A stretch of DNA of 64,000 bases from JABDLO01 sp035327565 (GTDB taxonomy: Bacteria; Bacteroidota; Bacteroidia; Chitinophagales; Saprospiraceae), in NCBI GenBank assembly GCA_035327565.1, contig DAOLDB010000012.1, positions 14,407 through 78,406 of the forward strand, in the 5' to 3' direction. Positions 44,889-53,534 of the stretch are shown here, piece by piece. The notes under the pieces were generated by a model. It did not search any database. It was given only the letters and a program-made list of their open reading frames with translations, and was not told where the DNA came from. The position numbers and the translations under genes are program-made. How positions within the stretch are numbered: the stretch's first letter is position 1; the number at the start of each line of letters is the position of its first letter.

Positions 44889-45587
44889 TCAATAATATTC
44901 TACTTTCCGCAAAAAGCGAAGGCCAATCGTCACCTCAAGGCTTACATTTCTGATTCTTCTTTCTCTGAGTGTTTCAAGATTTCCTGTAAAGGGATTGCGG
45001 ACGTTGGGGATGGGCGGTTGGTCATACTGAAATGAAACATCCGGATTGACAGTAATTTCTATAAAGCCGCCCACTAAATCCTGAAAATCGAATTCAAATC
45101 CGCCACCTGCGGTCAAACCATAATTAAATTTGTTGACATAAAAATCAAATGGATAGAATGTACTCATTTGTTGCTCATATTCGTGCAGATTGGTACTCAA
45201 TGTATATTCGCCACGAATTCCAACCAGGTAGTATGGGCGGGTAGGAGCGTTAACATTCAATACTCTTTTTGCACCAGCGGCTAAAACCAGATTGTTGAAT
45301 CTGAAGCTGTTGCTGAAACTTCCCCCGACCAGATTAAGTACTCTGATGGCACTGCCCCGGGTATGATATCCAATCTGTGCAAATAACGAACTGGGCGATT
45401 CTTCATCGTAGGATTCAATAAAAATATCTCCAAACGGGACGATCAATGGTTGCCTTTGGAAACCATTCCACTGTTGAATATTCAGCCCCAATCCCCCTTT
45501 AGGGCCAAAATAAAAGCTTTGACCGGACAATACTATGCACTGAATAGTCAGGAGGAAAATGAAGGGAATGAAGTATAATTTTTTCAT
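44889..45587 (-). CDS. Outer-membrane beta-barrel protein
   Basis: 232 residues with a signal peptide (about 1-22, LLTIQCIVLSGQ). It begins FYFGPKGGLGLNIQQWNGFQ and ends IRNVSLEVTIGLRFLRKVEYY, alternating hydrophobic/polar strands with terminal aromatic residues, as in small 8-10 strand barrels (PorT/OmpW-like outer membrane beta-barrel domain). The central GLTAGGGFEFDFQDLVGGFI is the usual inner-strand repeat. Function unknown; it could be a porin-like or T9SS-associated protein. Transcribed alone. Confidence 0.85.
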   Translation of the reverse strand: MKKLYFIPFIFLLTIQCIVLSGQSFYFGPKGGLGLNIQQWNGFQRQPLIVPFGDIFIESYDEESPSSLFAQIGYHTRGSAIRVLNLVGGSFSNSFRFNNLVLAAGAKRVLNVNAPTRPYYLVGIRGEYTLSTNLHEYEQQMSTFYPFDFYVNKFNYGLTAGGGFEFDFQDLVGGFIEITVNPDVSFQYDQPPIPNVRNPFTGNLETLRERRIRNVSLEVTIGLRFLRKVEYY

Positions 45588-45723
45588 GATTTTACCTTAA
45601 AGATACAATAGACAGTTTAAATGGAATTAGCATATCCATTTATTAAGTTTATTTTGCTTTTCATAATAAGTGTAAAAGCGTAGCGTCAGTTTTGAGAAAG
45701 GATCAGAAAAGAAATAATCTTTC

Positions 45724-46143
45724 TTATTTTATATTTCCAAAAGTGTCCAAAGAAAGATAGGGGTTATATGCTATTTCCCACAAATATCCATCAGGATCAG
45801 AGATATATCCGTGATAGCCTCCCCAGAATACTTCCCCTGCCTCTTTCACGATTTTCACATTTTTTAATTTCATGGCATTCAGTATCTCATCTACCTCCTC
45901 CCTGCTCCGGGTATTATAGGAAATAGTAAAAGAATGTGCTTGCGGTTGGGAAGGATGAATCCGGGCATCTTCAGCTAGAGATTCTCTGTCAAAGAGAGAC
46001 AGGAATATGCCGTTTACTTTGTAAAATACTATATTTTCATTGCTTTCATCTGAGGGATTCCACCCAAACACCTGAGAATAAAAATCTTTGGATCTTTGAA
46101 TGTTTTCGACACCAAGCGTAATCATGGTAATTCTTTGTTCCAT
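45724..46143 (-). CDS. VOC-family (glyoxalase-like) protein
   Basis: 139 residues from ATG 46143, where the VOC domain begins (EQRITMITLGVENIQRSKDF). The frame is open for 54 more codons with a hydrophobic stretch, but these do not resemble a VOC start. The rest of the domain reads HSFTISYNTRSREEVDEIL and YISDPDGYLWEIAYNPYL, the closing Glu motif. The first-module metal residue is not a clear His, so the activity (glyoxalase, dioxygenase or resistance type) cannot be named. It lies downstream of the glucosaminidase gene on the same strand. Confidence 0.88.
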   Translation of the reverse strand: MEQRITMITLGVENIQRSKDFYSQVFGWNPSDESNENIVFYKVNGIFLSLFDRESLAEDARIHPSQPQAHSFTISYNTRSREEVDEILNAMKLKNVKIVKEAGEVFWGGYHGYISDPDGYLWEIAYNPYLSLDTFGNIK

Positions 46144-46301
46144 CACATTTTCTGGCTTTTCATTTTGTAAAAGAAAGTGCAACAATAATAGCCCCAAAAT
46201 AGGCAAAAAGAAATATTCTTTACCATTCCACCCCTGAAAGGCAGGCAGGTTGAAGTGGTTTCTCAGATATTGGAAAGATTCAGCACTTTTCATTCCTTTA
46301 T

Positions 46302-47414
46302 TCAATGATTGACAGAAGAGTAAAAGTTTTCACCAAAAAGGATAGACTCTTTGTTTTTCCTGGGATGCTTATGATAAGCCGGTCTTTCTTCTCTTGAAGG
46401 GGTTGCTTTCAGGAAAACTTTTTCACCCGGCAAGGGTTCAGATCCTCTCGGCATCTTATTACGGGCATATAAGTTAACCAATTTGATACCATAAAGCTGG
46501 CTGATGCTATACATAGTTTCACCTTCTCTGACCGCATGAAATTCTTCCTTTCCCAGGTATTTTGATTTTTTGTTTTTCAGGTATATTTTCTCTCCTTCTT
46601 CCAGGATGATATTTTCATATCCCAATTCTTCATTGATCAAAAGAAGTTCCTGAGAGGATACTCCCATGATTTGAGCCAGGTCTTCCAGCGTTTCGCCACC
46701 AAAAGCAATCACAAACGGTACATGGTTCATTATCCCTTTTTCATATTTTTTATAAAAAAGAGCAGTCCGTTCTTCTTCTGTGTTTTCATTCAGATCAAGC
46801 AGCCGGCTACCGGGTTTTGCCTTCTGCTCCTCTTTCTTTTTATTGTGAACCATTTGACGGCTTTCCTGCCGGTCATATTGGTGAAGTCCATACTTTTCAA
46901 TAATAGAAATCAACTTTTGAGAATATTGCCTGTCGGTGGCATAACCCGCTTTTCGAAGTCCTACTGCCCAGGATTTATAATCTTTACTTCCGTATTCAAA
47001 TAAGAATGCATAACGATTGGAGGCCATTAAAAAATCGGAATGTGCGATGAATGATTCATATACCGAATCAAATGCCCGAAAACAACTGGCTACCAGTTTT
47101 CCATCGTCGTCCATATCGTCATCTTCATGGTAAAATTTTGTTCCATTCCATTGGTTGCCGCATTTTATACCAAAATGATTGTTGGCCTGAACAGCCAGTT
47201 CACTCAACCCCATATTGGATTCAAGTATGGCTTGAGCCAGCTTGATACTGGCAGGAATACCCGTTCTTTCCATCTCAGCGATGGATATGTCTTTATAATT
47301 GTCAATGTAATTGTACAGGGCATCATTGGCGTGAACAGAATACATTTGAAACACCAGGAATGAACACCCTAAGAACCCTACTACTTTCTTTAACATGCCT
47401 TTTCTTACTACCAT
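46302..47414 (-). CDS. Exported N-acetylglucosaminidase with two LysM domains
   Basis: 370 residues. Signal peptide about 1-29 (VGFLGCSFLVFQMYSVHA). A GH73-type glucosaminidase domain covers about 45-170: IPASIKLAQAILESNMGLSE, AVQANNHFGIKCGNQW (the Glu of ILES is the catalytic acid) and LRKAGYATDRQYSQKLISII. Two LysM-like repeats follow, about 230-275 (FGGETLEDLAQIMGVSSQEL) and 292-338 (REGETMYSISQLYGIKLVNL). It cleaves the N-acetylglucosamine linkage in peptidoglycan, for cell separation or growth. The VOC gene is its downstream neighbour. Confidence 0.92.
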   Translation of the reverse strand: MVVRKGMLKKVVGFLGCSFLVFQMYSVHANDALYNYIDNYKDISIAEMERTGIPASIKLAQAILESNMGLSELAVQANNHFGIKCGNQWNGTKFYHEDDDMDDDGKLVASCFRAFDSVYESFIAHSDFLMASNRYAFLFEYGSKDYKSWAVGLRKAGYATDRQYSQKLISIIEKYGLHQYDRQESRQMVHNKKKEEQKAKPGSRLLDLNENTEEERTALFYKKYEKGIMNHVPFVIAFGGETLEDLAQIMGVSSQELLLINEELGYENIILEEGEKIYLKNKKSKYLGKEEFHAVREGETMYSISQLYGIKLVNLYARNKMPRGSEPLPGEKVFLKATPSREERPAYHKHPRKNKESILFGENFYSSVNH

Positions 47415-47685
47415 TCTATAAATTTTAACTTAAATATTAAGGAAAACAATAATTTATATATTGCAAATATAAATAATATGTACAAAAATCATGCCTTTGA
47501 GAAAAAAAATCAAAGAATTTAACTTCGCTGATTCAAGTCTTTAAGGTTTATTGTGTTATTTTGTACACAGCAAAATATTCCCATTTGCACCAGGAGATAA
47601 ATCTCCTAATGAAATGGTTATGATGTTGGATTTGTGATTTGGAATAACAGAACAGATTTTTTAACGACAAAAAATAAAATTCATT

Positions 47686-48318
47686 ATGTTCAACCTGGTA
47701 GATTTAATCCAATCTCAATTATCACCGGATACTGTCGATCAAATTGACAAACAAATAGGCGTCGGTAATAAGGAACAAACAGCAGTAGCCATGCAATCAG
47801 CCATATCAACACTGATATCAGCTATGGCTCAAAATGCAAAAAAACCCCAAGGTGCGCAATCTTTATCTTCTGCTTTAGACAAAGATCATGATGGCAGTAT
47901 ATTGAATGATATGATGGGCTTTCTTGGCGGACAAAAGAAAGCCAATAATCCTAACATGCTGAATGGAAGTGGAATTCTTGGTCATATACTGGGAAATAAG
48001 CAAGAGGAAGTTGCAAGGAATATTTCAAAACAAAGTGGGTTGGATCAGCAAAAAGTGATGTCGTTACTGATCACTTTAGCTCCTGTGGTAATGGGATTTT
48101 TAGGAAAGGCAAAGAAGGATGGTAATTTGAATCCTCAAACGCTTTCTACTTTATTGAATACGGCATCCGCATTGATGGGAAAGGGACAAAAAAGCAAAGG
48201 AGGCGCTGACTTATTGAGCACATTATTGGGAGGCGGTCAGAAGAAACAAACTGCATCTCAACAGGATATGATTGGTGATGCAGCCCGAAGTCTCTTGGGC
48301 AAATTTTTTAAAAAATAA
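47686..48318 (+). CDS. DUF937 domain protein
   Basis: 210 residues. The opening FNLVDLIQSQLSPDTVDQID plus IGVGNKEQTAVAMQSAISTL is the DUF937 repeat ('l..ll...~s~~~v~~ia~~~G~~~~~~~~ai~~~lp~l~~~l'). The protein continues GILGHILGNKQEEVARNISK and LITLAPVVMGFLGKAKKDG, and ends in a Gly/Lys-rich QKSKGGADLLSTLLGGGQKK. Soluble, helical, no signal. Unknown function in this family. It is followed 5 bp later by the PhzF gene, so the two are co-transcribed. Confidence 0.9.
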   Translation: MFNLVDLIQSQLSPDTVDQIDKQIGVGNKEQTAVAMQSAISTLISAMAQNAKKPQGAQSLSSALDKDHDGSILNDMMGFLGGQKKANNPNMLNGSGILGHILGNKQEEVARNISKQSGLDQQKVMSLLITLAPVVMGFLGKAKKDGNLNPQTLSTLLNTASALMGKGQKSKGGADLLSTLLGGGQKKQTASQQDMIGDAARSLLGKFFKK

Positions 48319-48323
48319 ATGAA

Positions 48324-49115
48324 GTGATTCCCATTTATCAGGTAGATGCTTTTGCGCATCGACCCTTTGAAGGAAATCCTGCTGCTGTATGTCCTTTGTT
48401 GTTGTGGCCAAAGGTTGAATGGATGCAAAAGGTTGCGGGAGAAAATAATTTATCTGAAACGGCATTTTTTGTCCGAAAGGATCATGGTTTTCAGCTCAGA
48501 TGGTTTACACCGGTGAAGGAAGTATCATTATGTGGTCATGCCACTCTTGCTACAGCACATGTATTGTATGAAGAAGAGGGTTACAATGGCGATTCCATTG
48601 TCTTTGACACTTTGTCCGGAATATTAAGAGTGCGCCGGATTAACAATGGCCGGTACATCATGGACCTTCCAACAGACTATCCCATTGAAGTAAGGAATAG
48701 TGAAGTCATTCATCATATAGCTGAAGCATTACAATGTCGCCCCATTTCTGTTTGGAAAGGAAAAGATGATCTTTTGGTGGAGTTGCAAGACCAGAAGACC
48801 ATAGAACAACTCAGGCCGGATTTCAGAGCTATAGCGACATGGGATGCCCGTGGGTTGATTGCTACAGCACCCGGTGATTCTGTTCATTTTGTATCCAGAG
48901 CCTTTTATCCTGCTTATGGCATTGATGAAGATCCGGTCACGGGTTCAGCGCACACAATTTTGACGCCTTTTTGGTCTGCCCGTCTTCGTACAAATACATT
49001 GGACGCCATCCAGTTATCCTCTCGTAAGGGATATCTTACCTGTATACTGAAAGGAATTCAAGTCTCCCTGATGGGCAATGCAGTTACTTATATGAAAGGA
49101 AATATTATGTGCTAA
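48324..49115 (+). CDS. PhzF-family isomerase/epimerase
   Basis: 263 residues with a GTG start (GTG ATT CCC), the only codon that keeps the family opening IPIYQVDAFAHRPFEGNPAA. Diaminopimelate-epimerase-fold motifs: NLSETAFFVRKDHG (with the catalytic Glu), LCGHATLATAHVLYEE, and a C-terminal GIDEDPVTGSAHTILTPFW. Members act as trans-2,3-dihydro-3-hydroxyanthranilate isomerases or unknown isomerases; there is no phenazine cluster here, so the generic role is the safer one. Operon with DUF937. Confidence 0.92.
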   Translation: MIPIYQVDAFAHRPFEGNPAAVCPLLLWPKVEWMQKVAGENNLSETAFFVRKDHGFQLRWFTPVKEVSLCGHATLATAHVLYEEEGYNGDSIVFDTLSGILRVRRINNGRYIMDLPTDYPIEVRNSEVIHHIAEALQCRPISVWKGKDDLLVELQDQKTIEQLRPDFRAIATWDARGLIATAPGDSVHFVSRAFYPAYGIDEDPVTGSAHTILTPFWSARLRTNTLDAIQLSSRKGYLTCILKGIQVSLMGNAVTYMKGNIMC

Positions 49116-49456
49116 CGTGAAAAATGCCAAAACTTTTAAGAATAGAATTTAATTTTAAATTGAAAATGAATAGTTTTCATTGAATGTTTGTTCATTTTCT
49201 TTACTTGCCCAAAGAAAACGAACTAAAAGAAAGGGCACTTTTTCAAAGGTATTTTTAATTTTTTCTTGATCAAAAAATGAAAACCGTTCATAAAATCCTA
49301 AAATTTCTCCAGGGTTTCGAAATTTCTTAACCGATTTTACTCACATATTCTATTGAAAAAGAAATCTTTGAAAAGTAAAACGCTGAATCATCTATTTATT
49401 CTTATCCCCATCGTTGAGGTTTTATTTGTTTATTTTCATCCAATTAGGAATGGAGA
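49116..49456. other. Intergenic region with repeat copy 2
   Basis: 341 bp between convergent genes. The first part (about 49190-49235) carries a TTACTTGCCCAAAG...AAAGGGCACT motif, of the kind common in Bacteroidota intergenic repeats. The 97-bp repeat, copy 2, follows at 49269-49365. Confidence 0.5.
49269..49365. repeat. 97-bp dispersed intergenic repeat, copy 2
   Basis: Ungapped match to 23983-24079, about 89% identity by hand. In both places the repeat begins ATCAAAAAATG and ends GAAAAAGAAAT, and lies outside genes. Confidence 0.8.
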
Positions 49457-51709
49457 TTATTGCATATTTGAAAACGGAATTTCTATAATGGTGATTCCTT
49501 CCAGGCTCGTTTCTTCAAGAATGATGCTCTCTTCAAACATGCTAATGTAATCTGCAATATTATTGCTGAACGTACATTGATGAAGTGTAACCGTTTCGTA
49601 TTCACTTCCGGTTCTAAAAAAAGCATATGGACCCCATTCTTCCATCACTTTATTATTTTCAAACAATACATTACTGAACATGATCTGATATGAACCATGC
49701 ATTTCAACCAGGTCAAATTGCCCGTTGTCATGCAGTTTGCAATAATAAAATCCTGAATTTTGAATCCCTTGCAGGTAGACGATTCCGTAAGTGCATTCTC
49801 TGATGGTTGACTCTTTTACTATGATTCTTGAACCATATCTGGCTTCTATACCATAAGTTCCGCTGCCATAAAGGTCGCATTTGTGGATGTAGAGGTAAGA
49901 TACATTTTCTGCTGTGATTACAGATCCTTCACAAAAGCCCGGTTCAATGGCATGACCCAATTTTAATCCTTCTAATTTTACATTATTTGACATCTGAATA
50001 GTCAGGACGGGAAGGAAAGGCGATCGGGTAAAAAGGTGTACTTCGCCTGGATTTTCAGCTTTTAATGTAAGATTGTGAACATTGCTTATGATCAGACTAC
50101 TGATGCCATCGAAACTCTGAAACGATGCATATTCACTTTCCCCTTGAAGTTCACTCATGTCATATTCTCCCGACTCCAGCGTGATTTCCACATTATTTGA
50201 AAGGGCATCAAAAAGTTCCTGGACTGTTTTTATCCGTATTTTCTGTACCGGTAGATCCTTTGATAAAATTTTTCCTTCCGGAGAAATATAATTTTCTTTA
50301 AAAGCGGCATCATGAGCCACATAGAGACCAAATTGATCCGGGGCACCTAAAAATTGCCATTTTTTATCAGAAATTCGTTTTCCATCAATGTTAAAAATAT
50401 AAGCTTCATGGTCTTTTTCAAGAAGAACCAATTTTTTAGATTGCTCGAAAAAGGGGGAATATAACTCAGATTCAGGGCCATATTGCGCAATCGCGTATTC
50501 AAAGGGCAAAATTATTTTGTTGTTTTTTCCAATGATGCCTGCCTTACCATTTTTCTCTACCAGAAACCGGTCCTTTTCCAATATTTCAATGTGACTATAA
50601 TCATGGGGCAGGATTTCATTCCCATTATCATCCAATATTCCCATACGCGTTCCTTCATTCGTCGAAATAAAATAGCCATTGTCATAGGAAAGCGAAAAGT
50701 GATCGAAGGGCAAAGTAATGCTCCCATCGGCTATAATGACTCCGGTTTTTCCATTTTTTGAGGCAATGAATTGGTTGTCAGGGATGGCCCAGATATAATC
50801 GTAATCAAAAGGTAATACTACTTCACCCATATGATTAAGCAATCCAGCTTTTGAATTTTTCGAGGCCGAATAAATTGTTTCTGATATCCTTGTAATATAG
50901 TCAAAATTAATAGGTGTAATTGTTCTGCCGTCCCGGTCAATCAATCCATAATAATCACCGCGTCCTGCAATCATCACGCCAAAGCAGGGCCTGCTCAGGC
51001 TGTTATACAATGGATTAAGGATGGTATTTCCATTGGTATCTATCAGTCCAACTAGTTGGTTAGAACTATGAATGACTGCAAGAACATCTCCATCATAAGA
51101 TTTGGTTATACCGGGGGTTTCATAAAAATAATCCAGGAAATAGGGTTCATGATATTCTTTCATCCTTATTTCATTTCCCATCCGGTCAATAATATACCAT
51201 TTTTGATCTCTTTGGACAAAAGCCCTGTGATTTAAAAAATCATATGCCTGCTCATATCTTGGGGGGATGACTTCCTTTCCCGACTCGTCGATAAAGCCAT
51301 ATAATCCGGAACCTATTCCAATAGAAGCTCTGGATTCATAAAATTGATTGATATAATCATATCGGGGTTCAATGAGTACCTGACCCTCAGGAGAAACCAA
51401 TCCGGTTAACCCTTTTTCAAAAATTCTCCCATACCCGTCCCAACCCAGATAGGCATGTTCATATCGGGGAGCTATGATTTCAGAACCATCCTTTTTTACA
51501 AAACCCCATAAGTCTCCATACCGGTAAGGAATGATTTTAAGTGCCGGCTTATTCTCCTGGTGTTCTGAAGTAGTTAGAGATTCATTTTTTCTACAACTCT
51601 GAAGCGTAAATGCCAATAAAATGCAAAGCCATACCCCCAGACACATAGATTTGAATATGAATATGTTGTAAGTACTATTCACGGTATTAAAGTTTAGTTT
51701 TTCTTTCAT
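49457..51709 (-). CDS. Lipoprotein with WG-repeat beta-propeller and right-handed beta-helix
   Basis: 750 residues from ATG 51709. Lipobox LAFTLQSC (Cys39; an alternative start at the internal ATG puts it at Cys18). About 55-460 are at least eight WG repeats with the pattern 'wGfid..G..ii...y......': DLWGFVKKDGSEIIAPRYEH, GLYGFIDESGKEVIPPRYEQ and DYYGLIDRDGRTITPINFDY are clear ones. From about 490 a parallel beta-helix begins (VHNLTLKAENPGEVHLF, GSRIIVKESTIRECTYGIV), like PL6/pectin-lyase-fold proteins. No catalytic residues can be named. Probably an outer-membrane surface lipoprotein that binds glycan or protein. The pairing of the two folds is unusual. Confidence 0.88.
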   Translation of the reverse strand: MKEKLNFNTVNSTYNIFIFKSMCLGVWLCILLAFTLQSCRKNESLTTSEHQENKPALKIIPYRYGDLWGFVKKDGSEIIAPRYEHAYLGWDGYGRIFEKGLTGLVSPEGQVLIEPRYDYINQFYESRASIGIGSGLYGFIDESGKEVIPPRYEQAYDFLNHRAFVQRDQKWYIIDRMGNEIRMKEYHEPYFLDYFYETPGITKSYDGDVLAVIHSSNQLVGLIDTNGNTILNPLYNSLSRPCFGVMIAGRGDYYGLIDRDGRTITPINFDYITRISETIYSASKNSKAGLLNHMGEVVLPFDYDYIWAIPDNQFIASKNGKTGVIIADGSITLPFDHFSLSYDNGYFISTNEGTRMGILDDNGNEILPHDYSHIEILEKDRFLVEKNGKAGIIGKNNKIILPFEYAIAQYGPESELYSPFFEQSKKLVLLEKDHEAYIFNIDGKRISDKKWQFLGAPDQFGLYVAHDAAFKENYISPEGKILSKDLPVQKIRIKTVQELFDALSNNVEITLESGEYDMSELQGESEYASFQSFDGISSLIISNVHNLTLKAENPGEVHLFTRSPFLPVLTIQMSNNVKLEGLKLGHAIEPGFCEGSVITAENVSYLYIHKCDLYGSGTYGIEARYGSRIIVKESTIRECTYGIVYLQGIQNSGFYYCKLHDNGQFDLVEMHGSYQIMFSNVLFENNKVMEEWGPYAFFRTGSEYETVTLHQCTFSNNIADYISMFEESIILEETSLEGITIIEIPFSNMQ

Positions 51710-52012
51710 CAATTTCTCCCATAATATTATTGAGTAAAGGTATGAAGAAGGGTTAGAATATGGATTTATTGCCTTTTTATTTTTTTAGAACTGATCCTCA
51801 GATTTTGTACTAATCTTCATATATTGATTCCGAATTTCGTGTGAATTAATTCAAATTTAAAAAGTAGATCCATTCAGCAAAAGTGAATAGATATATTTTG
51901 AGAATTGAATTGTAATTTGTTCCTTGATGGTTATAAAAACACACAATTTTCTATAGTTATCTTGAAGTAGTTCGCAGATTCCTACACCCACACTCTAATT
52001 TAAAGGATATTT
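51710..52012. other. Divergent intergenic region
   Basis: 303 bp, AT-rich, between the WG-repeat lipoprotein and the amine oxidase. It must hold two promoters. TATATTTTG at about 51890 is one base longer than the TAnnTTTG element. No other feature seen. Confidence 0.4.
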
Positions 52013-53380
52013 ATGTCATTTACCAGGAGGAAATTTATAAAAGACTTTACAATAGCGGCAGGCGGTGCTGTTCTTGACTTCACCTTAGATACACACCCTT
52101 TCAATAGAGATACAAAACATGTTATTATACTTGGTGCGGGTCTTTCGGGAATGACAGCGGCATATTCATTGATTCAACGGGGTTATACCTGTGAGATTTT
52201 TGAAGCCAGGAACAGATTGGGTGGAAGGGTTTTTTCTCACATGATGGATAGGGAAGACAATCTTGTGATTGAATTGGGAGCGGAGTGGATAGGAGAATCG
52301 CATCAAAGAATTTTAGCATTGTGTGAGGAATTTGGATTGAAGGTGCTGGATAACCGTTTTGAAGTAGACCTGTTGTACGGAGGAGAATATAGTCAGGCAC
52401 AGGACTGGGATTACTCGGAACAGGCTAATGAGATATTTGATTTTATGTACAAAGGATATTCAACCTGGAATACTGAAACTCTAAAAATGCTGGATCAGAT
52501 CGATTGGTGGAGATTTCTTGTTAACCATGGTATAAGTGGAAAGGATTTAAAAATCAGAGAGTTACTGGATAGTACTGATTTTGGTGAGAGCATCCGCCAG
52601 GTATCTGCTTATGTTGCAATATCAGAATATTCGGATAGCAGTGAAACCCATGAACTTGATTTTAAAATAGAAGGAGGTAATCATCAATTGGTCAAAGCAC
52701 TGGCTGAAAGAATAGGATCCCAGCATATTCATCTCGGAGTACCTGTCACAGCTGTTGAACAAGATTCAAAAGGGGTTCGGATCTTTACGTCAGAAGGCAA
52801 AACAGCAGTTGGCGACTATTTAATCTGTACAATACCTACCTATAGTATTCTAAAAATGAAGTGGAAACCCGGGCTTTCGAATGATAGGATTGCTGCTTTT
52901 AATCAACTACAATATGGACGGATTAATAAGTATGCTATGTTATATTCTGAAAGATTTTGGAAGAAAGAAAATTTCAGCTTAATCAGTGATCTTCCAGGCC
53001 ATTATTATTATCATGGTACAAAGAATCAAAGGTCAGAGAAGGGGGTATTAATTTCTTATTCTATTGGAGAGAAAGCAGCTGTATTTGGCAGTTGTACTCC
53101 AGAACAGCGATTTACATTGGCATCCTTATCATTGGAATCCCGTTTTGGGGATGTACGTCCCATGTTAAAAAATGCCGTTAATTATTATTGGGGGACAGAT
53201 GCCTATTCTTTTGGGGCATATGCATTATATGGTCCGGATCAATGGTTTCGCTGGTCTCCACTATTGAGGCAACCTGAAAACCGTATATTTTTTGCAGGAG
53301 AATATGTTGCTGAATGGACAGGATTTATGGAAGGTGCGGTAGAAAGTGGTCAACAAGCTGCCTCCATGATTATGCAATAG
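52013..53380 (+). CDS. Tat-exported flavin amine oxidase
   Basis: 455 residues. A Tat signal (TRRKFIKDFTIAAGGAVLDF) is followed by the FAD-binding Rossmann motif GAGLSG (41-46), the ADP-binding RNRLGGRVF and the C-terminal flavin signature FFAGEYVAEWTGFMEGAVES. The fold and length are those of monoamine/polyamine oxidases and tryptophan 2-monooxygenase-like enzymes. It would oxidise an amine or amino acid, releasing H2O2 and ammonia in the periplasm. The substrate is unknown. Single gene. Confidence 0.92.
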   Translation: MSFTRRKFIKDFTIAAGGAVLDFTLDTHPFNRDTKHVIILGAGLSGMTAAYSLIQRGYTCEIFEARNRLGGRVFSHMMDREDNLVIELGAEWIGESHQRILALCEEFGLKVLDNRFEVDLLYGGEYSQAQDWDYSEQANEIFDFMYKGYSTWNTETLKMLDQIDWWRFLVNHGISGKDLKIRELLDSTDFGESIRQVSAYVAISEYSDSSETHELDFKIEGGNHQLVKALAERIGSQHIHLGVPVTAVEQDSKGVRIFTSEGKTAVGDYLICTIPTYSILKMKWKPGLSNDRIAAFNQLQYGRINKYAMLYSERFWKKENFSLISDLPGHYYYHGTKNQRSEKGVLISYSIGEKAAVFGSCTPEQRFTLASLSLESRFGDVRPMLKNAVNYYWGTDAYSFGAYALYGPDQWFRWSPLLRQPENRIFFAGEYVAEWTGFMEGAVESGQQAASMIMQ

Positions 53381-53534
53381 AATTTATTCTGCTTTAGTTT
53401 TTCAAATGATTAAATGTATGTAAATTGGAATGCAAATCTCTATAACTCCTCGAAAATGAATTATAATTACCTCTTTTTCATTATGGAAATGAATAAAATT
53501 TCCTTTTCAATATCACTTTGAAATTGATCTCTCA

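Noticed and set aside
48324..49115. Phenazine biosynthesis cluster
   Set aside because: Only a PhzF-fold gene is present; none of the other phz genes lies near it.
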